NCBI RefSeq assembly: GCF_014192105.1
Contig: NZ_JACHXK010000002.1
Span: 699,822 to 763,821 of the forward strand
Length of the DNA: 64,000 bases
Direction: 5' to 3'
Source: Paenibacillus phyllosphaerae
Lineage (GTDB): Bacteria; Bacillota; Bacilli; Paenibacillales; Paenibacillaceae
Below are positions 43,303 through 51,656 of the stretch, in pieces (positions within the stretch are counted from its first letter, which is position 1; each line of letters starts with the position of its first letter). Position numbers and translations under genes: made by a program. A model generated the notes under the pieces. That model saw only the letters and a list, made by a program, of their open reading frames with translations, was not told the origin of the DNA and ran no database searches.

Positions 43303-45660
43303 ATGGCGAATCCGGATCAGACATGGTCGGAGGAACAGCAGCGGGTGACCGGCATTGTGCAGGAGATCGACCGGCGCATCGCTAAGCTGGAGGAGCAGAC
43401 CTTGGATGTCAAAGGCGAGATGGTCGACATCCGCAAGAACTTCTGGGATGACGTGACGGTCAACTTCGAGGATGCGGCCGAAGCGGCGGAAACGTACGCC
43501 AGCATGAAGCAGCAGGCAGAGCTTCTCTCCGAGCGGGAGCGCACGCATGCCGTCGGCGATAAGCAGTTGAAGACGCTGCGGAAGCTGAAGTCTTCTCCTT
43601 TTTTTGGCCGGATTGATTTTTCCGAGAACGGCGAACCCGGGTTGGACCGGATTTATCTCGGCATTGCCTCCATGCGCGATAAGAAGGACGAGGATTATTT
43701 GATCTACGATTGGCGGGCGCCGGTGTCGAGCCTGTACTATGATTATCCGCCTGGACCTGCCGAATACGAGACGCCGATGGGGCAGATCGAAGGGGAACTG
43801 AAGCTTAAGCGCCAGTTCGTGATTCGCGAGGGCGAGATCATCAGCCTCTTCGATACGGGCGTGACGATCGGCGACGAGCTGCTGCAGGAGGTGCTCGGCA
43901 AACAGTCCGATGCGCAGATGAAAAGCATCGTCGCGACGATCCAGCGGGAGCAGAACCGGATCATCCGCAACGAGCGCAGCCGGCTGCTTGTCGTTCAAGG
44001 GGCGGCGGGCAGCGGCAAAACATCGGCGGCGCTCCAACGCGTCGCCTATCTGCTCTATCGTTACCGCGGCGTGCTGCGGGCCGATCAGATCGTGCTGTTC
44101 TCGCCGAACCCGATGTTCAACAGCTATGTCGCTACCGTCCTGCCGGAGCTGGGCGAAGAGAACATGCAGCAGACGACGTTCCAGAATTATATCGCTTACC
44201 GGCTGCGCAAATCGTTCCAGGTCGAAGGGCCTTACGAGCAGCTTGAATATTCGCTGGCTTCCGCCGATGAGCCGGGCTACGGCGTTCGGATGGAGGGGAT
44301 TCGGTACAAAGCATCGGCGGCCTTCGTCCGTCTGATGGATGCGTATCTGGAATCGCTGCGTACGGACGGCATGCTGTTCCGCAATCTCTCCATGCAGGGC
44401 GAGCAGCTGCTGAGCGGGTCCGCGATCCGCGAGGCGTTCTATTCGCTGGACAGCGCCATCGCGACTCCGAACCGGCTGAAGTTGGTGGCGGAGTGGCTGC
44501 TCGGCAAGTTGAAGGAACGGGAGACGGCCGCGCTCGAAGAGGAATGGGTCGAGCAGGCGATCGAGCTGCTGGATAAAGAGACGTATCTGAAGGCGTATCG
44601 GACGCTCCGGAAGAAGAAACGATTCTCCGATAGCTCCTTCGACGACTTCGATATGGAGAAGTCGGTGCTTGCCGAGTATGTCGTGCGCGAGCGATTCAAG
44701 CCGCTCCGGGCACGGATCAAGAAGCTGGGCTTCGTCGATCTGCGGGGGATTTTCCGCCAGTTGCTCGCCGATCCGGAGACCGCGAAGCTATATGCGGCTA
44801 GTGGGGATGCCTTGCCTTCGTGCTGGGGCGAGATCGCGCACGCTACCGTCGCCAGGCTGGACGAAGGCTTCGTGGCTTATGAGGACGCGACGCCATTCCT
44901 CTACTTGGTCGAGCGGATTCGCGGTTTCCAGACGAATACGACGGTCCGCCATATCCTCATGGATGAAGCGCAGGATTATACCGCCTTCCAGTTCGCTTTC
45001 ATGAAAAGATTGTTCCCTCGGGCGAAGGTGACGGCCCTTGGCGATCTGAATCAATCGATCCATGCCCATTCATCGGACGGAAGCGGCGGCTTCAGCGCGC
45101 TGGCCGCCTTGTACGACCCGGAGGAGACCGAGCGGATCGTGCTGACGCGCAGTTACCGTTCGACGCGTCCGATCGTGCAATTCACGAGCAAGCTGGTGGA
45201 GGACGGCGATCAGATCGAGCCTTTCAACCGCGACGGCAAGCTGCCGGTGCTCCACAAGTCCACCGATGAAGCTGCCATGAGGCAGGCAATCGTCTCGCGC
45301 ATTGCCGCGCTGCAGGCGGACGGTTATCATTCCATTGCGGTCATATGCAAGACGGCGGGAGAAAGCGCGGCCGTATTCGAGCAGCTCGCCGCACAGGTGG
45401 CCGATCTTGCGCTCCTGGAGAAGGATTCGAGCGAATTCGAGCGCGGCGTGGTGGTCATTCCGTCGTATCTGGCCAAAGGCGTCGAGTTCGATGCGGTGCT
45501 CGTCTATGACGCATCTAACGCTTACGGCCGGGAGAGCGAGCGGCGTTTGTTCTACACGGTATGTACGCGCGCGATGCACGAGCTGTATTTGTACACGGCG
45601 TCGGGTTGGAGTCCGTTCATTACCGATGAAGCAAAGGCATTGAGCGTTACGGAATCGTAG
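43303..45660 (+). CDS. helD: HelD RNA polymerase-recycling ATPase, full-length paralogue
   Basis: 785 residues, matching B. subtilis HelD in size. The N-terminal antiparallel coiled arm occupies 1-98 before SPFFGRIDF, Walker A GAAGSGKTS lies near residue 233, DEAQDYTAFQ near 554, LGDLNQSIHAH near 578 and LAKGVEFDAVL near 722. It removes RNA polymerase from DNA or recycles it together with delta. ATG 43303 follows GAAGGGATGATGAG. It shares domain order with the 693-residue copy at 31148 but has a longer arm. The next gene is a GNAT 42 nt away. Confidence 0.9.
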   Translation: MANPDQTWSEEQQRVTGIVQEIDRRIAKLEEQTLDVKGEMVDIRKNFWDDVTVNFEDAAEAAETYASMKQQAELLSERERTHAVGDKQLKTLRKLKSSPFFGRIDFSENGEPGLDRIYLGIASMRDKKDEDYLIYDWRAPVSSLYYDYPPGPAEYETPMGQIEGELKLKRQFVIREGEIISLFDTGVTIGDELLQEVLGKQSDAQMKSIVATIQREQNRIIRNERSRLLVVQGAAGSGKTSAALQRVAYLLYRYRGVLRADQIVLFSPNPMFNSYVATVLPELGEENMQQTTFQNYIAYRLRKSFQVEGPYEQLEYSLASADEPGYGVRMEGIRYKASAAFVRLMDAYLESLRTDGMLFRNLSMQGEQLLSGSAIREAFYSLDSAIATPNRLKLVAEWLLGKLKERETAALEEEWVEQAIELLDKETYLKAYRTLRKKKRFSDSSFDDFDMEKSVLAEYVVRERFKPLRARIKKLGFVDLRGIFRQLLADPETAKLYAASGDALPSCWGEIAHATVARLDEGFVAYEDATPFLYLVERIRGFQTNTTVRHILMDEAQDYTAFQFAFMKRLFPRAKVTALGDLNQSIHAHSSDGSGGFSALAALYDPEETERIVLTRSYRSTRPIVQFTSKLVEDGDQIEPFNRDGKLPVLHKSTDEAAMRQAIVSRIAALQADGYHSIAVICKTAGESAAVFEQLAAQVADLALLEKDSSEFERGVVVIPSYLAKGVEFDAVLVYDASNAYGRESERRLFYTVCTRAMHELYLYTASGWSPFITDEAKALSVTES

Positions 45661-45702
45661 GTTTACTACGCAGTCTCGGTTCCTGTAGAGAGGGAGAGGA
45701 AG

Positions 45703-46170
45703 TTGGTGGACCGGATTCGATTGCTTCACGCCGGGGAACAGCCGCCTTATGAGCTGCTGCTGCTCGCCGATCCGTCGAAGACGCTCGTGGATGCGTACCT
45801 GAGCAGCGGAACCGTCCTTGTGGCCGAGCTCGGAGCGGAGGTTGTCGGCGTCGTCGTACTCCAGCCATCGCATGAGGGCATGATGGAGATTATGAACATT
45901 GCGGTCGCGGAATCGGAGCAGGGCAAGGGGGTTGGCAAAGCGCTGCTCGCGGCGGCTATCCGAACGGCGCGGGAGCAAGGTGCGAAGGCGCTCGAGATCG
46001 GGACAGGGAATTCGAGCATCGGACAGCTGTATTTGTATCAAAAAAGCGGGTTCCGCATTGTCGGCATCGATCTCGATTTCTTCACGCGGAACTACGAGGA
46101 GCCGATCGTCGAGAATGGCATTGCGTGCCGCGATATGCTGCGTCTGCGCATGGAGCTGACGAATGTATGA
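45703..46170 (+). CDS. GNAT-family N-acetyltransferase
   Basis: 155 residues with VAELGAEVVGVVVL near residue 45, the acetyl-CoA motif IAVAESEQGKGVGKALLAAAI near 70 and LYLYQKSGFRIVGIDLDFF near 110, typical of small-molecule acetyltransferases. The start is TTG 45703 or GTG 45706; GAGAGGGAGAGG lies just upstream. It is probably co-transcribed with helD and has its own terminator. Confidence 0.86.
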   Translation: MVDRIRLLHAGEQPPYELLLLADPSKTLVDAYLSSGTVLVAELGAEVVGVVVLQPSHEGMMEIMNIAVAESEQGKGVGKALLAAAIRTAREQGAKALEIGTGNSSIGQLYLYQKSGFRIVGIDLDFFTRNYEEPIVENGIACRDMLRLRMELTNV

Positions 46171-46228
46171 AGGAAATAATTGACATTCTATGGTAGCCTC
46201 AGGCTCGAATTTGGTGCATAATGGAGAA

Positions 46229-46264
46229 GAAGCGCTCAGGCGGTTGACGCCTGGCGCTTCTTTT
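46229..46264 (+). terminator. Terminator of the helD2-GNAT unit
   Basis: GAAGCGC (46229-46235) and an inner arm pair with CGCCTG..GCGCTTC (to 46260), followed by four T. Confidence 0.8.
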
Positions 46265-46293
46265 GCCGATAATGGGGCTTGCCTATTCCACGG

Positions 46294-46626
46294 TTACGAT
46301 TGCTGCGCTTCCGGGACAGGCAGCCATTCGGAGGACCATTTGCCGATCTCCTGAAGGATTGGCGTCAGGGCACGTCCCTTGTCCGTCAGCGAATACTCGA
46401 TTCGAACCGGCGTCTCCGGATAGACATTGCGGCTGACGATCCCTTCGGCTTCCAGTTCCTTCAGACGGTCGGACAGTACCTTGCCGCTTAAGTTCGGCAG
46501 CGATTGCTCGATCTGCACGAACCGCATCGGACCATTAAGCAGCTGGAATACGATGAACGAGGTCCAGCGTTTGCTTAACATCTCCACAGCCCGTTCGAAA
46601 CGGGGACACATTGGGTTGGAATCCAT
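46294..46626 (-). CDS. HxlR-family regulator of the YodB/CatR redox type
   Basis: 110 residues: MDSNPMCPRFERAVEMLSKRW at the start in pattern, then the winged helix with GPMRFVQIEQSLPNLSGKVLSDRLKELE and YPETPVRIEYSLTDKG. The N-terminal Cys7 lies where YodB and CatR carry their quinone/diamide-sensing cysteine; no second cysteine is present, so CatR-like intermolecular or thiolation chemistry is more likely than YodB-like disulfides (inference). ATG 46626 follows GAGGTG on the minus strand. It is divergent from a GTP cyclohydrolase II gene. Confidence 0.85.
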   Translation of the reverse strand: MDSNPMCPRFERAVEMLSKRWTSFIVFQLLNGPMRFVQIEQSLPNLSGKVLSDRLKELEAEGIVSRNVYPETPVRIEYSLTDKGRALTPILQEIGKWSSEWLPVPEAQQS

Positions 46627-46652
46627 TCTTATCACCTCGAGGTCTTGCTATC

Positions 46653-46682
46653 ATTATACTGTACGATTACATTTAGATACAA
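46653..46682 (-). promoter_or_regulatory. Sigma-A promoter of the YodB/CatR-like gene
   Basis: On the minus strand TTGTAT (46682-46677), an 18-nt spacer and TATAAT (46658-46653), 27 nt before the ATG. Confidence 0.7.
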
Positions 46683-46736
46683 TATAACAAAATTAGGTTC
46701 AATTACTTGACCTCCCCTCATTAAAAATGTTAACTT

Positions 46737-46753
46737 AGTTACATTAAGTAACT
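46737..46753. promoter_or_regulatory. Dyad in the divergent spacer (candidate operator)
   Basis: AGTTAC (46737-46742) and GTAACT (46748-46753) form a perfect inverted repeat with a 5-nt spacer, between the divergent regulator and ribA-like genes. YodB-type regulators bind short AT-rich dyads of this kind. Confidence 0.45.
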
Positions 46754-46858
46754 GAAATAATATTGAATGTGCTATGCCATTCCGCCAACTGTGCCTAAGC
46801 ATCACCCACATGCGGCAGGTATGGCCTAATGACAGCATCAAGAAGGAGTTGTTGACGC

Positions 46859-47596
46859 ATGATCGCAGAACGTGCCGCTTCTATCGTCGCGGATAAAATA
46901 AAACTTGTGAAAAGCGAAGGGAAATCCTTGTATTTGGTCGGTCCGATCCGGCTGCCGGTGAACCTGGACGGGGAGACGATCGAGTTCCAATGGTATAGCT
47001 GGCTGAAGGCCGACGAGGTAACTAGCGATCCGGCCCGTATTATCGAGATGCTGTCGTCGAGCCGCCTTGCGGAGCAGCAACAATCGAGCGTACTGGTGTA
47101 CGGCGATTTCGCCGAGGCGCCAGAGGCGTACATCCGGATGCACAGCATATGCCACACGGGCGATATCTTCGGCAGCAAACGGTGCGATTGCGGCTTCCAG
47201 CTGCGCCAATCGATGCGGATGATCGTGGACAAAGGCGCTGGCGCGCTGTTCTATCTGGCCGACCATGAAGGGCGGGGCATCGGCTTGTTCAGCAAGGCGC
47301 TCGCGTATTTGCTGCAGGAAGAAGGCTTCGATACGGTCGAGGCGAACTTGGCGCTCGGATTCGGGGATGACGAGCGCAGCTATGTGGATGCGATCCAGGT
47401 GCTTGGCGCGCTTCGTGCGAAGCCGGTGTCGCTCATTACGAACAATCCGAAGAAGCTGGACGCGCTGCATAAGGCGGGGCTAACGGTGGAGGGCAGGGTA
47501 CCGCTGTGGGGCGACGTATCGAGCTACAATGAGCGCTATCTTCGGACGAAGGTGGACCGTTCGGGGCATTTGGACGAAACACATGTTTTGCAATAA
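46859..47596 (+). CDS. GTP cyclohydrolase II-like protein (stand-alone)
   Basis: 245 residues. The zinc and active-site region is intact: MHSICHTGDIFGSKRCDCGFQL in pattern with three cysteines near residues 99-110, then EGRGIGL near 138, EANLALGFGDDERSY near 160 and TNNPKKLD near 195. GTP cyclohydrolase II opens GTP at the first step of riboflavin synthesis. The usual YxRQEGR loop reads FYLADHEGR, and the protein is longer at the N-terminus than RibA. No other rib gene or FMN riboswitch is near, so it may serve a specialised pteridine or deazaflavin-type route (inference). Confidence 0.82.
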   Translation: MIAERAASIVADKIKLVKSEGKSLYLVGPIRLPVNLDGETIEFQWYSWLKADEVTSDPARIIEMLSSSRLAEQQQSSVLVYGDFAEAPEAYIRMHSICHTGDIFGSKRCDCGFQLRQSMRMIVDKGAGALFYLADHEGRGIGLFSKALAYLLQEEGFDTVEANLALGFGDDERSYVDAIQVLGALRAKPVSLITNNPKKLDALHKAGLTVEGRVPLWGDVSSYNERYLRTKVDRSGHLDETHVLQ

Positions 47597-47619
47597 TCTT
47601 ACTATTTATTTATGAGAAG

Positions 47620-47662
47620 AAGGCCGATGATACGCACTGGGATGCGCATCATCGGCCTTTTG
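47620..47662 (+). terminator. Terminator of the GTP cyclohydrolase II-like gene
   Basis: AAGGCCGATGAT (47620-47631) is exactly complementary to a segment ending at 47659 and is followed by TTTTG. Confidence 0.82.
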
Positions 47663-47781
47663 TTCAAGGACAAGCATACTGGGAAGAGAGCTCCGCGAAA
47701 TGGCAGCGATAGGCCTTCCCAGCTTTATCGACGTCAGTGCAAGATGCTAGTTGAATACGGTCATATGGCAGGCAGCCATTG

Positions 47782-48480
47782 TCAAAAATGCTTCCACCAT
47801 ACGCCAGTACATTCCGGGACGATGGTTCGCGGTTCCTGCTTCAGCGGATCGGCGAGCCAATCGCCGAAGAAGAAGCGGCACAGCGTTTCGGCTTCCTCCG
47901 GACTTGCAAACCGATAATCGGTGCGGATCCACTTGTGATGAAAACCGTAGTCGTTCTCAAGCTTTGCATAGTAGGCCGTCAGAAAATCCGGCGGATTCGG
48001 CTGCTCCGATCCCGTTCCGAAATTCTCGAACAGGATGGCAGTTCCGCCTGGACGGATGATCCGCTCCAGCTCTTTCATGACGTCCGCCAGGTTCTGCTCC
48101 CAACCCGGCAGATTGGAGCTTGCGACATAACAGATCGTCCAGCCGGCTGTCAGCAGGTCGACCGATTGATCGGGGAGCGACAGTTTTCGGTGGTCGGATA
48201 CGGAGGTCCGCCAGTTCGTGACGCCGAGGTCAGCCAGCTGCTTCTTCGTTTCCTCCAGCATAGCTGCTGATGCATCCATGGCGGTGATGGACCGCACGAG
48301 CGGCGCTAATAGCCGTGTCAGCCTCCCAGTTCCGGCTCCGATATCGGCTGCTTCCAGCAGCGCCAGATGGGGCGCCAACTCCCTGATCGTCCGTTCAATC
48401 TGATGCTCATAATCCTCGCGCGCAATCAGGCGTTCATATTGCTCCGCTTCATTCCGATAAATCTGCTCATGGTCAGGCAT
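47782..48480 (-). CDS. Class I SAM-dependent methyltransferase
   Basis: 232 residues with motif I ADIGAGTGRLTRLL near residue 45, the acidic residue after beta-2 in ITAMDASAAML and the post-motif LERIIRPGGTAILFENFG near 140. The substrate is unknown. ATG 48480 was chosen because AGGAGG is only 3 nt from ATG 48486 but 9 nt from this one. A MerR-type promoter-operator lies upstream, and the next gene upstream is a MerR-methyltransferase fusion in the same direction. Confidence 0.85.
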   Translation of the reverse strand: MPDHEQIYRNEAEQYERLIAREDYEHQIERTIRELAPHLALLEAADIGAGTGRLTRLLAPLVRSITAMDASAAMLEETKKQLADLGVTNWRTSVSDHRKLSLPDQSVDLLTAGWTICYVASSNLPGWEQNLADVMKELERIIRPGGTAILFENFGTGSEQPNPPDFLTAYYAKLENDYGFHHKWIRTDYRFASPEEAETLCRFFFGDWLADPLKQEPRTIVPECTGVWWKHF

Positions 48481-48572
48481 TCCCATTTCCTCCTCGTTCT
48501 AGCTTTAGTTCGTCTAATGAAACAGGCCACGCCCGGATGGATGGCGTATGTTGTTTCACCTCGCTCCCAAAG

Positions 48573-48601
48573 GCTATAGCTTTCCCTTAGGTGAAGGTCA
48601 A
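48573..48601 (-). promoter_or_regulatory. Promoter with MerR-type dyad before the methyltransferase gene
   Basis: On the minus strand TTGACC (48601-48596) and TATAGC (48578-48573) are 17 nt apart. Between them lies an imperfect dyad, CCTTCACCTAAGGGAAAG. The half-site GGTGAAGGT (plus strand 48590-48598) recurs before the MerR-fusion gene at 49701-49709. Confidence 0.6.
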
Positions 48602-48627
48602 GGGGGGACTAAGGAATGATGCCAGGC

Positions 48628-49662
48628 CTAATGCTTGCGAACGGCATAGACGACGTGAATCCATTCGTTCAACTGCTGCTGGACGGTAATGTAGCCGTTT
48701 GCGCGAAACCAGTCGAGCAGTCTTTGGCGATTGGCGGGAAATTTGCGCGGCGCGTCTAGCGGCTGGTTTCCTGCTTGCTTGTATTCGGGCTTATCGCCGC
48801 TCGTCATTGGTCCGGCGAGGCAGATACGCCCTCCTTGCTTCAATACCCGATCCATCTCCTCCAAAGCTAACGTCTGCTGCTGCTCGTCTAGATGATGAAA
48901 GGCAAAGGCGCTCGCGACAAAATCAAACTGCGCGTTAAAGAACGGCAGCGACAGCGCATTGCCCAGCTTCGTCAGCACCTCCGGATGCTTGGCGCGGCAG
49001 CGGGCGAGCATCTGGGCAGACTGGTCGATCGCATGGATCCTGGCGCCGCGCGCAAGGAGCTGCGCAGCCAGATTACCTGTGCCTGTGCCGATATCGAGTC
49101 CGGTCTCTCCTGGATGAGGATCGATCCATTGGGCAATAAAATCGAGCGCCAACTCATATTCTGGCGCGGAGATTTGCGGGCCGGCGGCATAGCGGGCGGC
49201 ATCGGCATCGTAATCCCCGGCAATCCGGTCGAAGCCCCAGGCATCCGTCCACGAGGTTCGGCTGGCCTGGTTGCGCCGCAGCCGTTCCGACAGTTGGAAT
49301 AGATCGTCCAGCTGTAATTCCTGTTTTTGCTCCAGCCGGTGGATAAGCTCGTCGACCGCGGCGATATTGGCTTTGGCAGCGACCCACTGGGAGGCCAGCG
49401 CCATCCGCTGCAGCTCGAGCTCATGGTGAATTTTCGCGGCATCCCCTTGCTCGTAGTTGGTAAGAAGCGACTTGATATCCGGAATGCTAATACCCATCTC
49501 CCGCAAGGAAGAGATCGTCTGCAGCCGCCAGGCATCGCTCTCCGTGTAGCTGCGGTAGCCGTTATCCGTATTGCGGGATGGGCTCAGCAGGCCCTTGGCC
49601 TCATATAGGCGTATCGCGCGGGGCGTCAACCGCAGCCGCTGCGCAAGTTCGTTTATTTTCAT
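48628..49662 (-). CDS. MerR DNA-binding domain fused to a SAM methyltransferase
   Basis: 344 residues. Residues 1-68 are a MerR winged helix (INELAQRLRLTPRAIRLYEAKGLL, then GYRSYTESD). Residues 75-130 form the dimerising coiled coil and 140-344 are a class I methyltransferase with motif I GLDIGTGTGNLAA near 188 and a UbiE-like VLKQGGRICLAGP near 280. MerR regulators usually carry a small effector domain here; a full methyltransferase suggests SAM, the product or a methylated substrate may be sensed (inference). ATG 49662 follows GAGGTG. Confidence 0.87.
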   Translation of the reverse strand: MKINELAQRLRLTPRAIRLYEAKGLLSPSRNTDNGYRSYTESDAWRLQTISSLREMGISIPDIKSLLTNYEQGDAAKIHHELELQRMALASQWVAAKANIAAVDELIHRLEQKQELQLDDLFQLSERLRRNQASRTSWTDAWGFDRIAGDYDADAARYAAGPQISAPEYELALDFIAQWIDPHPGETGLDIGTGTGNLAAQLLARGARIHAIDQSAQMLARCRAKHPEVLTKLGNALSLPFFNAQFDFVASAFAFHHLDEQQQTLALEEMDRVLKQGGRICLAGPMTSGDKPEYKQAGNQPLDAPRKFPANRQRLLDWFRANGYITVQQQLNEWIHVVYAVRKH

Positions 49663-49675
49663 CGTGAACACCTCT

Positions 49676-49712
49676 CTATCCACTATAAACGATGACGTTG
49701 GGTGAAGGTATA
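49676..49712 (-). promoter_or_regulatory. Candidate autoregulatory promoter-operator of the MerR fusion gene
   Basis: The plus-strand motif GGTGAAGGT (49701-49709) is identical to that before the neighbouring methyltransferase gene. On the minus strand a TATACC / 19-nt / TATAGT arrangement can be read, the spacer length expected for MerR promoters, though the -35 match is poor. Confidence 0.45.
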
Positions 49713-49777
49713 GCAGCCGGGATGTAGTTAGAAATGGGGACGAAATTAAAGGTTTGCTTAAAGAAAGTCGTATTCGC

Positions 49778-49813
49778 TTGCTTTATGCGAACTAATGTTC
49801 TATTGTGAAGAAA
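49778..49813 (+). promoter_or_regulatory. Sigma-A promoter of the APH-fold gene
   Basis: TTGCTT (49778-49783), a 17-nt spacer and TATTGT (49801-49806). Transcription would start near 49813, downstream of the ATG at 49795, which rules that codon out. Confidence 0.55.
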
Positions 49814-49854
49814 ATAAGTCCTATTCGGATAATAAGAATCGGGCAGGGATCAGC

Positions 49855-50853
49855 ATGAATCTACTAATTGTCGAACAGTTGTGGGGAGTATCACAGCCTT
49901 ACAACGCTATCGTGCTTCCTGCTGAGGGCGGCCGCCAGATGTATCGGATCAATTGCCGCAACGATTCGTATACGCTGCGCTTCTATGCGAACGATCAACA
50001 ATTGAAGCGAGTGCGCTGCGAGCATCGGATGTTGAGAAGCTTGGCCGATTCGCCGCTCTCGATCGCAGTCCCACGACCTGTGGAGTCTGTATCTGGCGAA
50101 TCCATCATCTGGATCGCCGAACATCGGCGATATGCCGTACTTATGAAGCGGCCTCCGGGCGTCCAACCTTGTCTGAACGATACGGCTGCGCAATACCAGT
50201 CTGGCCGTGGCTTGGCGGAGCTGAATCTGTTGCTTGCCGCGCTGCGGTTGTCGATCTCCGGGGAGCGGAATCCAGGGTTCTATGAGCTTGGCCGGTTTTA
50301 TCCTGGAGTGACGGATGTTCAATCCTTTTCCTACGGACTTCCTATACGCAGACAACAGCAGGAGCGGGTTGTTGCCTTACTTGCCGAAGCCATGGAGCGG
50401 ATCGCTTCCCGCAGCTACCGTGATCTGCCTAGACAGTGGATTCATGGGGGCTGCACGAACGGCAGTCTGCTAATTGGCACAGCAGGCCGGATAACTGGGC
50501 TCATGAATTTCGAATATTGCTGTTATGATGTCCGCGGAATGGATCTGGCGATTGCGCTTGGCGGCGGATCTCCTGCACGCTGGGAGCAAGGTGACGGATG
50601 GGGCGGTATTGAGGCATTCGCTGGCGGGTATCTTGATCTGCTGGCGCTGGAAGCCGAGGAAGTGAAGCAGCTGCCGTTCCTCATTCGGCTGCATCGATTG
50701 GCGATGCTGATCGACGGCTATGGGCGATACGTAGAAGGTCTGTATAGCCAGGCTTCGGTACGACGCCTCGTCGATCAGACATTGGCGGCAGATGGATGGC
50801 TGCGGGCACATGGCGATGAGCTTATCCGGCGGCTGCTTGCGATGATGGATTAG
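49855..50853 (+). CDS. Aminoglycoside-phosphotransferase-fold protein, catalytic residues lost
   Basis: 332 residues with the APH/choline-kinase layout: N-lobe YRINCRNDSYTLRFY near residue 30, hinge-like region near 95, and a C-lobe containing WIHGGCTNGSLLI. The Brenner motif HGDxxxxN reads HGGCTNGS, so catalytic Asp is Gly199 and metal Asn is Ser204. The metal-binding IDFE/DFG equivalent reads MNFE (Asn218). The later RGMDLA is kept. It therefore looks like a pseudokinase rather than a decaying gene, since the frame and ribosome binding site (GCAGGGA) are intact. The role is unknown; CotS-like coat proteins share the fold. Confidence 0.78.
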   Translation: MNLLIVEQLWGVSQPYNAIVLPAEGGRQMYRINCRNDSYTLRFYANDQQLKRVRCEHRMLRSLADSPLSIAVPRPVESVSGESIIWIAEHRRYAVLMKRPPGVQPCLNDTAAQYQSGRGLAELNLLLAALRLSISGERNPGFYELGRFYPGVTDVQSFSYGLPIRRQQQERVVALLAEAMERIASRSYRDLPRQWIHGGCTNGSLLIGTAGRITGLMNFEYCCYDVRGMDLAIALGGGSPARWEQGDGWGGIEAFAGGYLDLLALEAEEVKQLPFLIRLHRLAMLIDGYGRYVEGLYSQASVRRLVDQTLAADGWLRAHGDELIRRLLAMMD

Positions 50854-51067
50854 CTGCATCCGGTATAACCGCTTTGCTGTACGAGTTCGCACAGTGTGCC
50901 GGAGACGTGTAGGATGATGACATTACTGGCGGAGGGGACGGACAGGGGCGTGTCTATTCGGTTTGTCCACGCATGATTGGGGTGTGCCTCCATATAATGG
51001 TTAGGAATGAAAGGCATCCTACAGCACGTCTGAATGGATGGACGGCCGTTAGTAAGGAGTGAGCGTC

Positions 51068-51421
51068 ATGCTGGAGAAGCTTCGCGGCAACCAAGAGACA
51101 AGGTACTCGGCCCTTTCCTTTGTGTCGCTTCTGTCCGTGCTGCTGCTTCATATTATCCACTGGGTATCGGCGCCGCTCTTGATGGGGGCGGCGGCAAGCA
51201 TGCAGATGAGCCACCATGAGATGGGTGGCAGCGGCGGCATTATTATGGGGCTGCTCATGCTGATTTTGTTTATCATTAATCTCGTCAGCATGTATTTCGC
51301 CTTTCGTCAGCTATCGATTGCCTGGCGGAAGCACCGGCAGGGCGAGCACCATTCATATTGGTGCAGCTGCATCTCGCTCGTCGTTCTCGGAATGGGCTTA
51401 TACACGATGGTGACGCTGTAA
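51068..51421 (+). CDS. Small membrane protein with His/Met-rich loop
   Basis: 117 residues with three hydrophobic segments (about 17-40, 57-77, 98-115). The loop between the first two reads MQMSHHEMGGSGG, and the third segment is preceded by HHSYWCSC. The His/Met/Cys content could indicate metal binding, but I do not recognise a family. AAGGAGTGAGCGTC places the start at ATG 51068. A TATAAT at 50993-50998 may be its -10 element, though no good -35 is visible. Confidence 0.72.
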   Translation: MLEKLRGNQETRYSALSFVSLLSVLLLHIIHWVSAPLLMGAAASMQMSHHEMGGSGGIIMGLLMLILFIINLVSMYFAFRQLSIAWRKHRQGEHHSYWCSCISLVVLGMGLYTMVTL

Positions 51422-51656
51422 GTAGTGGCGTGAGTAGAGTGGCGGATGATGTGCTGCGCGGATTCCTGCGTGGTTGGACGGAGGTGTGTATTCGGCACTG
51501 TCCTGAATTCACGGATGGAGAGTTGTCGTACCGTCGCTTCTTTCCGCAGCTGGATACGCGAATAAGGCAGGTGCCTCTCTGGCCCTGCCTGTTGCCGTGT
51601 CGATTAATGGGGTAGTTGTTTCATAGGAGGCAGGAGCGCGGTGCACACGCTTCTGT

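Noticed and set aside
45070..46041. A 323-residue antisense frame across the helD2 end and GNAT gene
   Set aside because: It runs opposite two recognisable genes and the intervening spacer and shows no family motif.
49795..49854. Longer N-terminus for the APH-fold protein from ATG 49795
   Set aside because: The codon lies inside the predicted promoter and lacks a ribosome binding site.
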